A program made the translations under genes and the position numbers. A model generated the notes under the pieces. It had not been told where the DNA came from. It saw only the letters and a program-made list of their open reading frames with translations, and did not search any database. This document shows, piece by piece, positions 26,455-38,168 of a stretch of 64,000 bases of DNA; position 1 is the first letter of the stretch, and every line of letters begins with the position of its first letter. Source of the stretch: Punica granatum (lineage: Eukaryota; Streptophyta; Magnoliopsida; Myrtales; Lythraceae); NCBI RefSeq assembly GCF_007655135.1, contig NC_045134.1, positions 14,404,982-14,468,981 of the forward strand, given 5' to 3'.

Positions 26455-28744
26455 CGCCAAAAAAAACAACTGATAGAAGGCCCTTCGATCGATCGAGCTG
26501 TGGTCATTGCTCAGTTTGATCACGCTCTAATTAATTCCCTTGCAAGTCCTCTTCGACAAAGACCCAATTCACCCAATGTAGCATCACAGCACAAAGCACT
26601 GGTAAAAACAGGCATTATACCAATTTCAGCAACAGTCATGCAGAACGTTTCGTTACCAATGGGAAATTAGTTTTCCCTGCTGGTTAGCGCTCTCGTTGAG
26701 TGGCTATGCCTGGCTCGGCATGCTGCAATGACTCTTCGGGTTAGAGGCCAACCTTGCTCGTTGGAGTGTATATGCTGGTGGAGCAAAAGAAGTTGTATAT
26801 ATGGCCGACTCATTGGAGAGGTCAAGGATGTCCGGTTCGTCCATTGACAGTAGTGAGGCTCGCGTTCGTGATTGTTGTGGTATCATGAAGGCCAAACTGT
26901 TTCAAAACCATAGGGGCCCCCCACCCTCAGCCACCTTTGGCAAGCTTGCCGTTGCCATCTCAACCGTCGTTATAACATCCCGGTCCTTTATTAAGTCGGT
27001 ATGTCTAAGAAATTCATTTTTTTAATATTTATTAAGAAATACAACAATAGTCTCTAGATTATTTATGGGACACAATGAACATTTCTAGTTTGGAAATATA
27101 AGAAAAAGAATGAAAATTCCTACAAAATGTTTGATAAAAGTCGGACTTATAACCCATTAGTGCATTTCACAGGATTCATGTACGTACCTTAAATTGTGCT
27201 TGTTTCAACTTAATCAAGTAAGCGCTTAAAAATTAATTACAGTTAGTTATATGGGGTAATGGAAGGGAGAAAGAGTGAAAGGTGAGATATGAGCGTCTAA
27301 GTTACTTAATCATTTAGTAAAAAATCACTTAAATGTGTTAAGTCAAAATATTTGACTTAATGAAATAAGTCATTTTTCAATTATTGATGCCTTTAACTCT
27401 TCAAAAAACATCTCTCATCATTATCAATTTTTCCTTCATCTTATACACTTATTTTATCAAACGCCACCTTATAGTCTTTTTTCTGGTAATTGTAGACTTA
27501 TATTAGAAGACATCTAATATGGTTTCTAATAAATTTTGTGATGAGTTTCACCTCAAGAAAGTGGCATTTGAAATATGGTAACGAACAAGACGTAGAAATC
27601 CCGTTTTTGTTTGTCGACTGAAAAATTGAATTTTAATTCTTTTTTGTAAATGATATTTTATTTGCATTCAAATGAAAAATACCTTTTTATTAACATGTAA
27701 TGTCTTAAATAAATGGAGTAAATAAAAAAATGGACGAGACATTTACTTAAATGATATTAAAATGTATATAAGTTAGCAATAACTAATCCGACCAATGAAG
27801 GCTCTAAAGGCTCGGATTATGTGATCTATCGGCCTTTGTCTCAGGCGAGCGTCATCCGTGTCTCCAATAAGCCTTTTTGGGAATAATCGCGTATGATTTC
27901 GATAATTTATCCCGAAGTTAACTGTTAAGAATGCCATATCGTACGAAATTGTGGGCTGTAAAAAAGGATATAGTAAGCTGATGGTGGCAGAGGGCCGGTT
28001 AGAACAGAGTTTTGCTCCACAACACCAGATCGAGACTTCTCTGGTGATTGCTTTCTGCTTTACGGTGATTTTAAGTGCTGGGATACTCTTTCCTGCTTGG
28101 TGGTCTATTTGGTATTGAAGAGGCGATTCTTTGACGTTTTCTCAGAGTTCAATTCTTATTAATGGCGTTTTCTGTACTCTATTGCCTTTTCTCTTTTCTC
28201 TATTAGTTAGGTTTATGGACTTTTTGGTAATCAGAAAAAGAACGAATATGACATTTTTCATTTAAGACAATTTACATATCACAAGTATTACTTTTTATGT
28301 TTATTGTTGGGTCGGTTTTTGGATGTTATAATTTGCCTATGTACATACACAGCCGATGTACGATTTGTCCTGGGTTGTTCTCAAAGACTATCGAATAAAG
28401 TTCTCCATCTCACCATTTCTTTTTTTTCATTAATTTCATCAGTTAATACTTTTAATTAATGCCAACGCTTGTAAATCTCTATAAGAAAAAAAGAAGAAAG
28501 GAATTATGAAAGGCGTAGTGACAAATCACATGCTGAATGCATAAGCAAGAAGAAAACAGAAAGCATGCCCTGTTTACCTTGAGAAAACTCTCCAAATTTT
28601 TGGAAAATTCTCATAAAAAACTTAAAATAATAAAATATGTGTTTACTTACCTAAAATAAGAAACAGTTTTTTAGGAAAATAGTTTTTTAATTCCAAAATT
28701 CAAAAAAGAATACTTTTAATAAATTTTAAATTTTCTTCTTCTTT
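26454..28744. other. Intergenic, no gene recognised
   Basis: A 75-codon open frame at 26801-27025 is not recognisable and lacks splice or homology support. From about 27120 to 27475 there are weak inverted sequences (TGTTTGATAAAA on the left, TTTTATCAAACGCC on the right), as in a hAT-type MITE. The stretch at about 27950-28200 is less AT-rich but has no frame. Confidence 0.35.
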
Positions 28745-28838
28745 TCGATGTGAATCCTGGTATCAGGAAGCCCAACAGGCCCCAACTAATCTAGTCGAGT
28801 TAGGTTGATTCACTAAGGGGTAAAGCTCTCTTTAATTG
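28745..28838 (-). mobile_element. SINE fragment (3' part, family S1)
   Basis: It matches the 3' half of the SINE at 59055-59243 read on the minus strand, with shared AGGCCCCAACTAATC and TTGATTCACTAAGGGGTAAA blocks. The tRNA-like head is missing, so this is a truncated copy. Confidence 0.6.
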
Positions 28839-29219
28839 GAAGGTTATGTTATTTATCAATTATTTTTTTCCTTTATAATTACATTGATTATCCTCCCCTT
28901 AATCGAAAAAGTCTCCAACGGTTATTACATATTGAATATAAGGTTAAAAATTATAAAATTTCAGTTTGTAAACGTGATTTCTCAATTTTTTTTAGAAGAA
29001 TCAATTTAGAAAAAAAGAAGAAAAAAAGAAAAGAAAAATAAGAAAGACTTTTTGAAAAGTAAACATGCCGACAGGGATTGTAAACTCACGTTCAGTCTGA
29101 CACAATTTATTGACAAACTTTTATTATTTATTAATAAAAATGAGGTAAAAAATTATAAAAACAAGAATAAATTTAAATTGGAAATAATTATTTTTGAAAA
29201 GAAAAAAAAAATATTTCGA

Positions 29220-29345
29220 AGAAGAGAAAGAGATTGTAGCGCGGTGGCGCACGTCTTCCATTGTTAACTATGAGATTTCAAGTTCAATTTTTATGTGAGA
29301 ATTCTTAGGATCTTGCTTGTAATCGAAATAAATATATTTAGAAGA
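29220..29345 (+). mobile_element. Possible second tRNA-derived SINE
   Basis: It contains GCGCGGTGGCGCACG (A-box-like) followed about 25 bp later by GATTTCAAGTTCAATTT, a weak B-box-like stretch. The layout suggests a decayed tRNA-derived SINE of another family. No tail or target duplication is convincing. Confidence 0.25.
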
Positions 29346-30059
29346 AAAGGAAAAGAATTATTTAACGAAAAAACTTAAGGGGCTTTCTTGCTAGTTGCTC
29401 TCAGAGAACAAATATTCCATTCACTTTTTTTTCCCCTCCTAGTTTAACTTAACCTCTCCAAATAAGATAATAGCAATGATGTTCATGAATTTAAAGTACA
29501 ATCTTTTTTTTAATAGAGAAAGTAGGTTAATAAAAGTAGAAAATATATTTTTTTTCAGTTACATGAGAGGTCGAAAAAATAAATAGAGCACCTATCAACG
29601 TATCTTCATAGATTAAGAATTACAAGATCGCCCCTCACTTCTTTCTCTCATTCAAAATTGTGCATGAGACTTTCATCGATTCCAATAAAGATCTTTATCA
29701 TCCTTTTCTCCAAAAGTTAAAACTTTCTTTAATATAGAATCGCTATACCACATAAATAGTTACATCCAAGTCTATATAGAACATAAAAAGACAGGATGCC
29801 ATGACGCGTACTTGTGGGATGAACCAAATCCTCATTACATTTGATTTTTCTATTAGAGGGGGCTCTCAGTTACTGAAACCATTAAAAGAACACCCGATAA
29901 CTTATTGGGTATTGTACGAAGTATTGGAAAAACGAGAAAAAAATACCATTCAAGTAATATTTCTAAAAGAGTTATATTGGATATAGTACAACAAAATAAA
30001 AATTTTATTAGCTAATAAAAAGGCAAGGGTTTCGAGTACTAAACATGGAATCATTTTTT
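29346..30059. other. Intergenic upstream of the 79-residue gene cluster
   Basis: AT-rich, with no gene recognised. A 61-codon frame at 29801-29986 has no family I know. It may be random or a decayed insertion. Confidence 0.3.
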
Positions 30060-30278
30060 CAGAGAAATATGTTGACTGAAGAGACCCCTCGCATTGCACC
30101 GCGGAAGTTTGATGACATCCCAAGCCGCCTCCATGCATTCTTCCAAAGCCGGCACCGCCATTGACAAGTCAAATCCAACCATAGGGGAACGGAGAGGACC
30201 CCCTCTCTTTCCTTTTTCCCCACAAACAACGAACATTGATAACGATATTTCCTTGGCCACCAAGTCAATCCCAAAGCC

Positions 30279-30285
30279 TATAAAA
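30279..30285 (+). promoter_or_regulatory. TATA box, gene A
   Basis: TATAAAA within GCCTATAAAAGGCCCC lies 186 bp upstream of the ATG. The same context occurs before genes B and C, supporting it as the core promoter. Confidence 0.75.
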
Positions 30286-30464
30286 GGCCCCAAAAACCCC
30301 AACTCCTCTCCTCATTCCAAACCCTATCAAATCTTCTTTATCTTGTTAATAAAGCAAACCAGAGCAAAGCGGCAATATATATTATCCTCTGCCCTCTTTG
30401 TGGTTTCCGCTGATAATATCAGAAAAACAAGCTACCTTTTCTCACTTCGGTTGATCAATTTTCG

Positions 30465-30704
30465 ATGGCAGCAGAGTGTGGCATTGCAGAAGCCTATGTC
30501 CTGCGCAAGCTCCACAAGGAAAAGATGAGGAAGGAGGAGGAAGAAAGGGCAAAGTCTCTAGGGATCGATGCTCTAGTTCCACGAGCGAAACCCGGGAACA
30601 GAGGATGCTTCTTCGGGATGTTCAAGAAGGTCCATCCTTCCTCGGTGGTCACCGGTTATGATGATGTTGAGAGGAAGCCCGTGGATTCTCCATCGAGATT
30701 ATAG
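30465..30704 (+). CDS. 79-residue protein of unknown function, copy A
   Basis: Single-exon ORF starting MAAECGIAEAYVLRKLHKEK. A highly charged helical stretch (KEKMRKEEEERAKS, about residues 18-31) is followed by a basic/aromatic motif GCFFGMFKKVHPSS at about 47-60 and a polar tail. There is no signal peptide or membrane segment. A TATA box, leader and 3' flank surround it, and two paralogs keep the same length and frame, so it is a genuine gene. The protein is identical to copy B; the coding sequences differ at two synonymous sites by hand count (GGC/GGT and AGA/AGG). I do not recognise the family and assign no function. Confidence 0.85.
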   Translation: MAAECGIAEAYVLRKLHKEKMRKEEEERAKSLGIDALVPRAKPGNRGCFFGMFKKVHPSSVVTGYDDVERKPVDSPSRL

Positions 30705-31397
30705 AGAGGGGGCGTTTAAGATTGTGCAAGTTATCTTTTGTGTGTGTAATATGGTGCCAAAGACCATAAGAGCTCGATATGTATAGGGCTATATGCTCCA
30801 TATGTTCTTTTAATCAATTGTAAATTCAGTGGAAAGAATGAATTCAGAAGTGAAATCCCGTATGGTTTTTGTAAATATATCTACTCATAAATTATATTTG
30901 CATTCCATTTCTTTCTACTGATGCGTATGAATCAGCACTTTTGTTATTCCTTAATTAAGCTCACGTTCGTGTGTGCGTGTCATCAATACAAAAAGTTCAG
31001 GTCTGCGAAATTGATAATAGAGCTATTGAGTCATCGAGCTCCTTGGCATATGCCGGCCAGAAGCTTGTGACTACCACCACAGATTTATTGGTTGTGTTCC
31101 CCCAGCTACCGAATCAGTAGTACTCATTTCACCCGCTAAATAGATGTTGAATGAATATCCTTTGCTCCAAACAGAAAACGCGATTTGATTGACAGAGTTC
31201 TTTCCACCTTTAATAATTGTAAGTTAGAGGTACTGATAATCTAAGAAAAGAAGAAAAGCCTTAGTCATGAAGTCTCGAGGATTTTGTTTTATCAAGAATC
31301 TCATATATATCCGAGAATCTTATCGTGATAATGAAATATGATTCAATTCAATCAGTTATAGGACGCAATTGGTTTTTTGATAGTTTAATGATCAGTC

Positions 31398-31588
31398 AGG
31401 TCCAGTTTATTTTCAGGGTTACAATCACAAAAATTTTAACTTTAACTTTAACTCAACCCACTACATAATAAAAATACACATTTTCCAAGTCAACTTTAAC
31501 TTTAACTCAACACACTATACAATATTTGTCATTTTTCACAATTAAAATCAAAATTACTTTAACACTGAAACCAAACGCCTCATTAATT
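31398..31588. mobile_element. Tourist-like MITE in copy A only
   Basis: About 180 bp present in copy A but absent from the matching place in copy B (near 34812). Ends read GGTCCAGTTTATTTTCAGGG on the left and, on the complement, GGCGTTTGGTTTCAGTGTTA, flanked by TCA on both sides. The interior has repeated TTTAACTTTAACTTTAACTC. A related copy lies at about 39363-39605. It inserted after the duplication, or was lost from copy B. Confidence 0.55.
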
Positions 31589-31869
31589 TATTCGTCAGTA
31601 ATCACAAATCTAACTGTTCAAAAGGTAATTGTACAAAAATATTATATCTTAGAATTTCACCCTACAGAAGGGGGAAAAAAAACAAAGAAAAAGAAAATTT
31701 TTGGTCGTTTGACTCTTGAACCCCTTGGCTGTATTTTTTAATATATTCTTTTTCCACCTACCTCATTGCTGACGCCGCTTTCGCTCCAACTACGCTGTCG
31801 AAATACAAAAATAGTGTTTGCACGGTTTGAACAAAAATGTTGAGATAGCCACGTGGGTCCTCTCCTGTC

Positions 31870-31896
31870 ATATATATATATATATATATATATATC
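31870..31896. repeat. TA microsatellite
   Basis: A run of about 13 TA dinucleotides. In copy B the same place (about 35138) has only ATAG/ATAT remnants. Confidence 0.85.
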
Positions 31897-32769
31897 AATG
31901 AGTTGAACATGAAAAGCATATCCTATATCCAGTGTGTCCGTATATAAGAAATATATTTTAAATCAGAGTTTTTCGTATACAAAAAATATATTCTAATACA
32001 GTGGATCAAAATTTATTTATGCGAATCCTAATTTTTAGGAGTTTCGGTAGTAAATGAGTAGGAAAAAGTTCCTTTATCTATTTATCAAATTCGCCTATAA
32101 ATTATGGAGCGAATGAAACATCTCGCGTCGAGATTCGAGTCCAAATAATTAATTACGTTATTTATATATTGCCATGCCAGTCGCCCTTTCAAGCCCTTAT
32201 TGCCAAAAAAGAAAAAAAGAAAAAACAGAAAGAAAGAAAATCCGCGGAGAAAGAAGAACGAAGGAATTGACCCGTTGACTATGCGACATCTTTGATGACG
32301 TTTGCTTCTTCTTGTGGTGGCCTATCTCATTAAGGTTGCCTACCCAGAAATAGCAAAATACGACACGTTTTTTTAAATGGCAATACGTCCCCCAAACTTC
32401 AGTCACAATCCATCTAGGGACAGATATCTGATTTGGATCGAGAGGGGTCCTTGGAGGACGAATGGGAATTCAAATTTTTTGAATTAGAGTAAAAAATAAG
32501 TAATTTTATCAAAATAAAAAAATGAAGATCTCATAGAGCTTTAAAATTTGGAGAAGCGACTGCCACTCGAGTAATCCATGTCCCCCCCCCCCTCTACACA
32601 GGTTATGAACGTATTGTGGTGGTGATTCTGAATAAGAAATAGAAAGCATTGTTTTTGGATTCATTACTTCCAATTTTTTATATATCAAATAATTTAATAT
32701 GTCAGAACCATATCAAAAGTACAATTTTATTAATAATCTCACCTCCAAAAATTTAAACTTCAAATTATG

Positions 32770-33061
32770 AGGTAAATTATATTGTTGGTACAAACTGTAT
32801 TATCAATGTAACAGTTTGGTACAAACATTAAAAAGTGTAACCGTCAAATGCATTTTTTTTTTAAAATGTAACAATCAGCTGCATTCCGTCAATTTGAGAT
32901 TAACGGCGTCAATTTTTGCTTATATGGATGCTGACATGTAATGCTTCGATGATGTAGTTCTTATGTGGCGAACAAATTTGCATCTGACGGTTACACTTTT
33001 TTAAGTTTGTACCAAACTGTTACATTGATAATAAAGTTTGTACAAATAGTGTAATTTACCC
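32770..33061. mobile_element. Mutator-like MITE with perfect 9-bp TSD
   Basis: A 292-bp element with terminal inverted repeats of about 80 bp: AGGTAAATTATATTGTTGGT on the left, and GGGTAAATTACACTATTTGT as the complement of the right end. It is flanked by CAAATTATG at 32761-32769 and 33062-33070. TIRs plus a 9-bp target duplication are typical of Mutator-like elements. No coding capacity. The left half of the same insertion survives at about 37139-37264 in copy B, so it predates the duplication. Confidence 0.8.
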
Positions 33062-33136
33062 CAAATTATGTAGTAAACACAGACGTTGATTTATCTATAT
33101 GTAAATTGACTGTCAACTTATTAATAGAGTCAATTT

Positions 33137-33303
33137 TTTCAGTGTGAATCATAGTATTCAGAAGCCCAATTAGGCCCCAACTAATCCAGTAGAGCAATGA
33201 TAAAACTCCCACAGCGTGGATTTTCTATATTTACAATGAATCAAACCCGAGACCTTATTTAAGCGGAACAAGTATCAAACCGCTTGAACCAACCCGCGTT
33301 AGT
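33137..33303 (-). mobile_element. tRNA-derived SINE (family S1), copy A
   Basis: A 167-bp element on the minus strand with a tRNA-like head (on the complement: GGTTCAAGCGGTTTGATAC, then GGTCTCGGGTTTGATTC as B box) and a short A tail seen as TTTTTT at the left. It is flanked by a perfect 17-bp target duplication (ATTAATAGAGTCAATTT at 33120-33136 and 33304-33320). The matching insertion occurs in copy B. Confidence 0.8.
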
Positions 33304-33696
33304 ATTAATAGAGTCAATTTAGTACATACAACATGTTCTTTTGATGAAAAGAAAATTTTATAGCATAAGAATATCAGCTTCCAATGTAGAACTTGACTCC
33401 CACCTTAATTAATAAGTATATTTAGTAGATAGATACGAAAGTGTTTTGTGATGGAAAAAAATAATGTTACAGGATTAGAATATTAATCTAAAATAAAATT
33501 CTAACTTTAAAATAAAGAGAAGTAAAGACCGCAAGGTAATTTTATAGAGAAAGGAGCTTCACAATATTAGTGACTAAAATAATTAACTTTGATTTGCATC
33601 TTGCATTAGAGAAAGGACCCCCTCTCTTTCCTTTTTCCCCACAAACAACGAACATGATAACGATATTTCCTTGGCCACCAAGTCAATCCCAAAGCC

Positions 33697-33703
33697 TATA
33701 AAA
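33697..33703 (+). promoter_or_regulatory. TATA box, gene B
   Basis: TATAAAA in the same context as gene A, 186 bp before the ATG. Only about 90 bp of conserved sequence remains upstream of it. Confidence 0.75.
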
Positions 33704-33882
33704 GGCCCCAAAAACCCCAACTCCTCTCCTCATTCCAAACCCTATCAAATCTTCTTTATCTTGTTAATAAAGCAAACCAGAGCAAAGCGGCAATATATAT
33801 TATCCTCTGCCCTCTTTGTGGTTTCCGCTGATAATATCAGAAAAACAAGCCACCTTTTCCCACTTCGGTTGATCAATTTTCG

Positions 33883-34122
33883 ATGGCAGCAGAGTGTGGT
33901 ATTGCAGAAGCCTATGTCCTGCGCAAGCTCCACAAGGAAAAGATGAGGAAGGAGGAGGAAGAAAGGGCAAAGTCTCTAGGGATCGATGCTCTAGTTCCAC
34001 GAGCGAAACCCGGGAACAGGGGATGCTTCTTCGGGATGTTCAAGAAGGTCCATCCTTCCTCGGTGGTCACCGGTTATGATGATGTTGAGAGGAAGCCCGT
34101 GGATTCTCCATCGAGATTATAG
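33883..34122 (+). CDS. 79-residue protein of unknown function, copy B
   Basis: Protein sequence identical to copy A, with two synonymous differences in the CDS. Leader and 3' flank also match closely. The promoter is shortened: the distal segment that genes A and C share (containing CATTCTTCCAAAGCCGGC) is absent because the duplication breakpoint falls at about 33609. Expression may therefore differ from copy A; this is inference. The function is unknown. Confidence 0.83.
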   Translation: MAAECGIAEAYVLRKLHKEKMRKEEEERAKSLGIDALVPRAKPGNRGCFFGMFKKVHPSSVVTGYDDVERKPVDSPSRL

Positions 34123-36012
34123 AGAGGGGGCGTTTAAGATTGTGCAAGTTATCTTTTGTGTGTGTAATATGGTGCCAAAGACCATAAGAGCTCGATATGT
34201 ATAGGGCTATATGCTCCATATGTTCTTTTAATCAATTGTAAATTCAGTGGAGAGAATGAATTCATAAGTGAAATCCCGGATGGTTTTTGTATATATATCT
34301 ACTCATAAATTATATTTGCATTCCTTTCTTTCTACTGATGCGTATGAATCAGCACTTTTGTTAATCCTTAATTAAGCTCACGTCCGTGTGCGTGTGCCAT
34401 CAATACAAAAAGTTCAGGTCTGCGAAATTGATATCAGAGCTATTGAGCCGTCGAGCTCCTTGGCGTATGCCGGCCAGAAGCTTGTGACTACAACCACAGA
34501 GTTATTGGTTGTGTTCCCTCCGCTACCGAATCAGTAATACTCATTTCACCCGCTAATGGATGTTGAGTGAATATCCTTCGCTTGCAAACAGAAAAGCTAT
34601 TTGATTGACAGAGTTCTTTCCATCTTTAATAATTGTAAGTTAGAGGTACTGATAATCTAAGAAAAGAAGAAAATCCTTGGTCATGAAATCTCGAGGATTT
34701 TGTTATATCAAGAATCCCATATATATCCGAGAATCTTATCATGATAATGAAATATGATTCAATTCAATCAGTTATAGGACGCAATTGGTTTTTTGATAAT
34801 TTAATGATCAGTGACTTAATTTATTCGTCAGTAATCACAAATCTAACTGTTCAAAAGGTAATTGTACAAAAATATTATATCTTAGAATTTCACCCTACAG
34901 AAGGGGGAAAAAAAAACAAAGAAAAAGAAAATTTTTGGTCGTTTGACTCTTGAACCCCTTGGCTGTATTTTTTAATATATTCTTCTTCCACCTACCTCAT
35001 TGCTGACGCCGCTTTCGCTCCAACTACGCTGTCGAAAATCGTTTCGCGCCCCTCATTTTCAAAACGAAATACACATTAGTGTATGCACGGTTTGAACAAA
35101 AATGTTGAGATAGCCACGTGGGTCCTCTCCTCTCATATAGATATCAATGAGTTGAACATGAAAAGCATATCCCATATTCAGAATTTCCGTATACAAAAAA
35201 TATATTCTAATTCAGAATTTTTCGTATACAAGAAATATATTCTAATACAGCGGACCAAAATTCATATATAAGAATCCTAACTCTTTCGAGTTTCAGTAGT
35301 AAATGAGAAAGAGTATGTTCCTTTATCTATTGTCAAATCAGTTTATAAATTACGGAGCAAATGAAACATCTCCCGGCGAGATTCGAGTCCAAATAATTAA
35401 TTACGGTATTTATATATTGCCATGCCAGGCCAGTCGCCCTTTCAAGCCCTTATTGAAAGAAAAAAGAAAGAAAGAAAATCCACGGAGGAAGAAGAACAAA
35501 GGAATGTTGACTATGCGACATATTTGATGACGTTTGCTTCTTCTTGTGGTGGCCTGTCTCATTAAGGTTGCCTACCCAGACATAGCAAAATACGACACGT
35601 TTTTTTAAATGGCAATACAAACAAACCCCAAACTCCAGTGACAACCCATCTAGGGACAGATATCAGATTTGGATCGAGAGGGGTCCTTGGAAGACGAATG
35701 GGAATTCAAATTTTTTGAATTAGAGTAAGAAATAAGTAATTTCATCAAAATAAAAAACGAAGATCTCATATAGCATTAAAATTTGGAGAAGCGACCGCCA
35801 CTCGAGTCATCCATGTCCCCACCCCTTACACATGTTATGAACGAATTGTAATAGTGATTCTGGATAAGGAAAATAAAGCACTGTTTTTGGATTTATTACT
35901 TCCAATTTTTTATGTATCAAATAATTTAATATGTCAGAAACCATATCAAAAGTACAACTTTATTAATAATCTCACCTCCAAAAATTTGAACTTCAAATTA
36001 TGGGGTATTTAT

Positions 36013-37138
36013 GAGTAAATTGGCAAATTGGTTCTCCAGAGATGTATGTTATATTAAATCCGACCTCAAAAATTTTTTTTACATCAAATTGAACCTTGAG
36101 AGATTAAAATGTACATCAAATCCGACCTAAATAAATTTTTTATATCAAATTGAATTTGAAAGATTAAGTGTACATCAAATTGAACCTTGAGAGATTAAGT
36201 GTATATCAAATTGAACCTTGAGAGATTAAGTGTACATCAAATCCGATATCAAGAAATTTTTTACATCAAATTGAATATTGAGAAATTATGTATACATCAA
36301 ATTCGACATTCCATCAGAATGCTGAAAAAAATGGATGGAAAAATCTGATCTGGCATTCAACAACTGATGTGGCATTATTTGATTATTTTCTTCCTTTTTT
36401 ATATTATTCTTCATTTTTGTATGGCTTAAAAAAGTATTTCTTATAGTTCCCTTACTTTTTAGTTGGAGGCGGGAAAAACTTCCTCTTCCAAGCACGTCCT
36501 CCTCAATCGCTGGTGCTCTCGGGGTAGACTCGCCAATTGCTGTCGCCGTAATCTCTCTGTCACCCTCTCCGAGAGCACCAGCGATTGAGGAAGACGCGTC
36601 GGGATGATGAAGTTTTTTTCGCCTCCAACTGAAAAGTGAGGAAACTGTAGGAAATACTTTTTTTAAGCTAGACAGAAATGGAGAATAATAAAAAAATGAA
36701 AGAAAACAATCAACAATGCCACATCAGCTGTTGAATGCCAGATCATATTTTTCCATCCATTATTTGACGGCATTCTGACGGAAGGTCGGATTTGATGTAT
36801 ACTTAATCTCTCAAGGTTCAATTTGATGTAAAAAATTTATTGAGGTCGGATTTGATGTACGTTTAATCTTTCAAGGTTCAATTTGATATACACTTAATCT
36901 CTCAAGGTTCAATTTGATGTAAAAAATTTCTTGAAGTCAGATTTGATGTACACTTAATCTCTCAAGGTTCAATTTAATGTACACTTAATCTTTCAAGGTT
37001 CAATTTGATGTAAAAAATTTATTGATGTCAGATTTGATATACACTGAATCTCTCAAAGTTCAATTTCATGTAAAAAATTTATTGAGGTTAGATTTGATGT
37101 AACATGTATTTATGGAGGACTAATTTGTCAATTTACTC
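36013..37138. mobile_element. 1.1-kb foldback (long-TIR Mutator-like) element
   Basis: The whole element is nearly palindromic. The left end GAGTAAATTGGCAAATTGG pairs with the right end (complement GAGTAAATTGACAAATTAG). The arms run inward about 540 bp to a centre near 36530-36570, with CAATCGCTGGTGCTCTCGG on one side and CCGAGAGCACCAGCGATTG on the other. The outer arms contain tandem copies of a roughly 30-bp phrase (TACATCAAATTGAACCTTGA and GAGATTAAG). It is inserted inside the left arm of an older Mutator-like MITE; TAAATTAT follows it and a degraded TATTTAT precedes it. No coding capacity. A transcript would form a long hairpin. Confidence 0.8.
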
Positions 37139-37264
37139 TAAATTATATTGTTGGTACAAACTTTATTATTAATGTAACAATTTGGTACAGACTTTAAAAA
37201 GTGTAGCCGTCAAATGCAAATTCCGTCAATTTGAGACTAACGGCGTCGATTTTGTTGATGTGGA
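37139..37264. mobile_element. Mutator-like MITE remnant (copy B)
   Basis: Left half of the element intact at 32770-33061 in copy A. It is interrupted on the left by the foldback element and truncated on the right after GTTGATGTGG, directly before AATTATGTAG. Confidence 0.7.
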
Positions 37265-37332
37265 ATTATGTAGTAAACACAGATGTTGATTTATCTATAT
37301 GTAAATTGACTGCCAACTTATAGAGTCAATTT

Positions 37333-37514
37333 TTTCAGTGTGGACCATTATATCCGGAAACTCAATTGGGTCCCGACTAATTCAGTAAAGCTTGATCGGT
37401 CCACCAATGGGTAAAGTTCTTTTAGTGTAGATTTTTTACATTCATAAGGAATCGAATCGGAGACCTTACTTAAGCAGAATAAGCGCCGAACCATTTGAAT
37501 CAATCAACGTTGGT
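37333..37514 (-). mobile_element. tRNA-derived SINE (family S1), copy B
   Basis: Positional counterpart of the SINE at 33137-33303, diverged but with the same ends and a partly preserved target duplication (AGAGTCAATTT on the left, ATTAATAGAGTATATTT on the right). It keeps a TGGGTAAAG block and a 3' half that copy A has partly lost. Confidence 0.7.
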
Positions 37515-38161
37515 ATTAATAGAGTATATTTAGTACATACAATATGTTCTTTGAAAAGAAAATTTTATAGCATAAAACTAATGTAGATCTTCTGATATCA
37601 ACTTCCAATGGAGAACTTGACTCCCACCTTAATTAAGAAGTATATTTAGTAGATAGATCTGAAAGTGTTTTGTGATGGAAAAAAAATAATGTTACAGGAT
37701 TAGGATAATAATCTAAAATAAAATTCTAACTTTAAAATAAAGAAAAGTAATGACTGCAAGGTAATTTTATAGAGAAAGGAGCTTCACAATATTATAATAA
37801 TTAAATGGCTCGATTTGTGGATAAAGCTCATGACACCCCCAAACCGTGTGAGGAAGAAAACACGCATTCACCCGCCGAACGGGAGCAAAAGCGGGCGGCC
37901 GTGCGCCAATCTCGCCATCACAGTCTATTCCCTTTATCTCTCTTCGCAATCGGAACAATCTGGAATTTAAGGGACCCCGAAACGTTTTCGCGTTGCACCT
38001 CCGGAAATTCATAATTTCATGACACGCCTCCATTCTTCCAAAGCCGGCGCCGTCAGTGATGTTAAAGTCAACGACGACGGGACGGACGGAGACGATCCTC
38101 TCCCTTTCCTTTTTCCACATGATGACGATTTTTCCTTGGCCTCCAAGTCTGTCTCAAAGCC

Positions 38162-38168
38162 TATAAAA
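38162..38168 (+). promoter_or_regulatory. TATA box, gene C
   Basis: TATAAAA in GCCTATAAAATGCCCC, 168 bp upstream of the gene C ATG. Upstream sequence at about 37985-38110 is homologous to the distal promoter of gene A. Confidence 0.7.

Larger units (their letters stand above)
30060..33560 (+). repeat. Tandem duplication unit, copy A
   Basis: The unit holds promoter, gene A and about 2.9 kb of 3' flank. From about 30195 onward it matches 33609-37790 closely: leader, CDS, 3' UTR, AT-rich flank, a Mutator-like MITE and a SINE occur in the same order. The shared part ends at the phrase GAAAGGAGCTTCACAATATTA in both copies. The 30060-30190 segment (distal promoter) is shared with gene C (about 37985-38110) but not with copy B. 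Confidence 0.8.
33609..37790 (+). repeat. Tandem duplication unit, copy B
   Basis: Matches copy A from the proximal promoter through the common end phrase at about 37770-37790. It differs by lacking the copy-A Tourist-like MITE and the distal promoter. It also carries a 1.1-kb foldback element at 36013-37138 and a deletion that removed the right half of the Mutator-like MITE. The left breakpoint is at about 33609, where copy-A end sequence runs straight into AGAAAGGACCCCC. Confidence 0.8.

Noticed and set aside
26319..26507. Poly-Gly open frame
   Set aside because: It is caused by the 32-bp C homopolymer.
29801..29986. Suspected organelle-derived coding insert
   Set aside because: I could not match the translation to any plastid or mitochondrial protein, so no claim is made.
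30051..30302. Minus-strand frames over the gene A promoter
   Set aside because: They overlap the conserved TATA box and leader and are not preserved in the paralogs.
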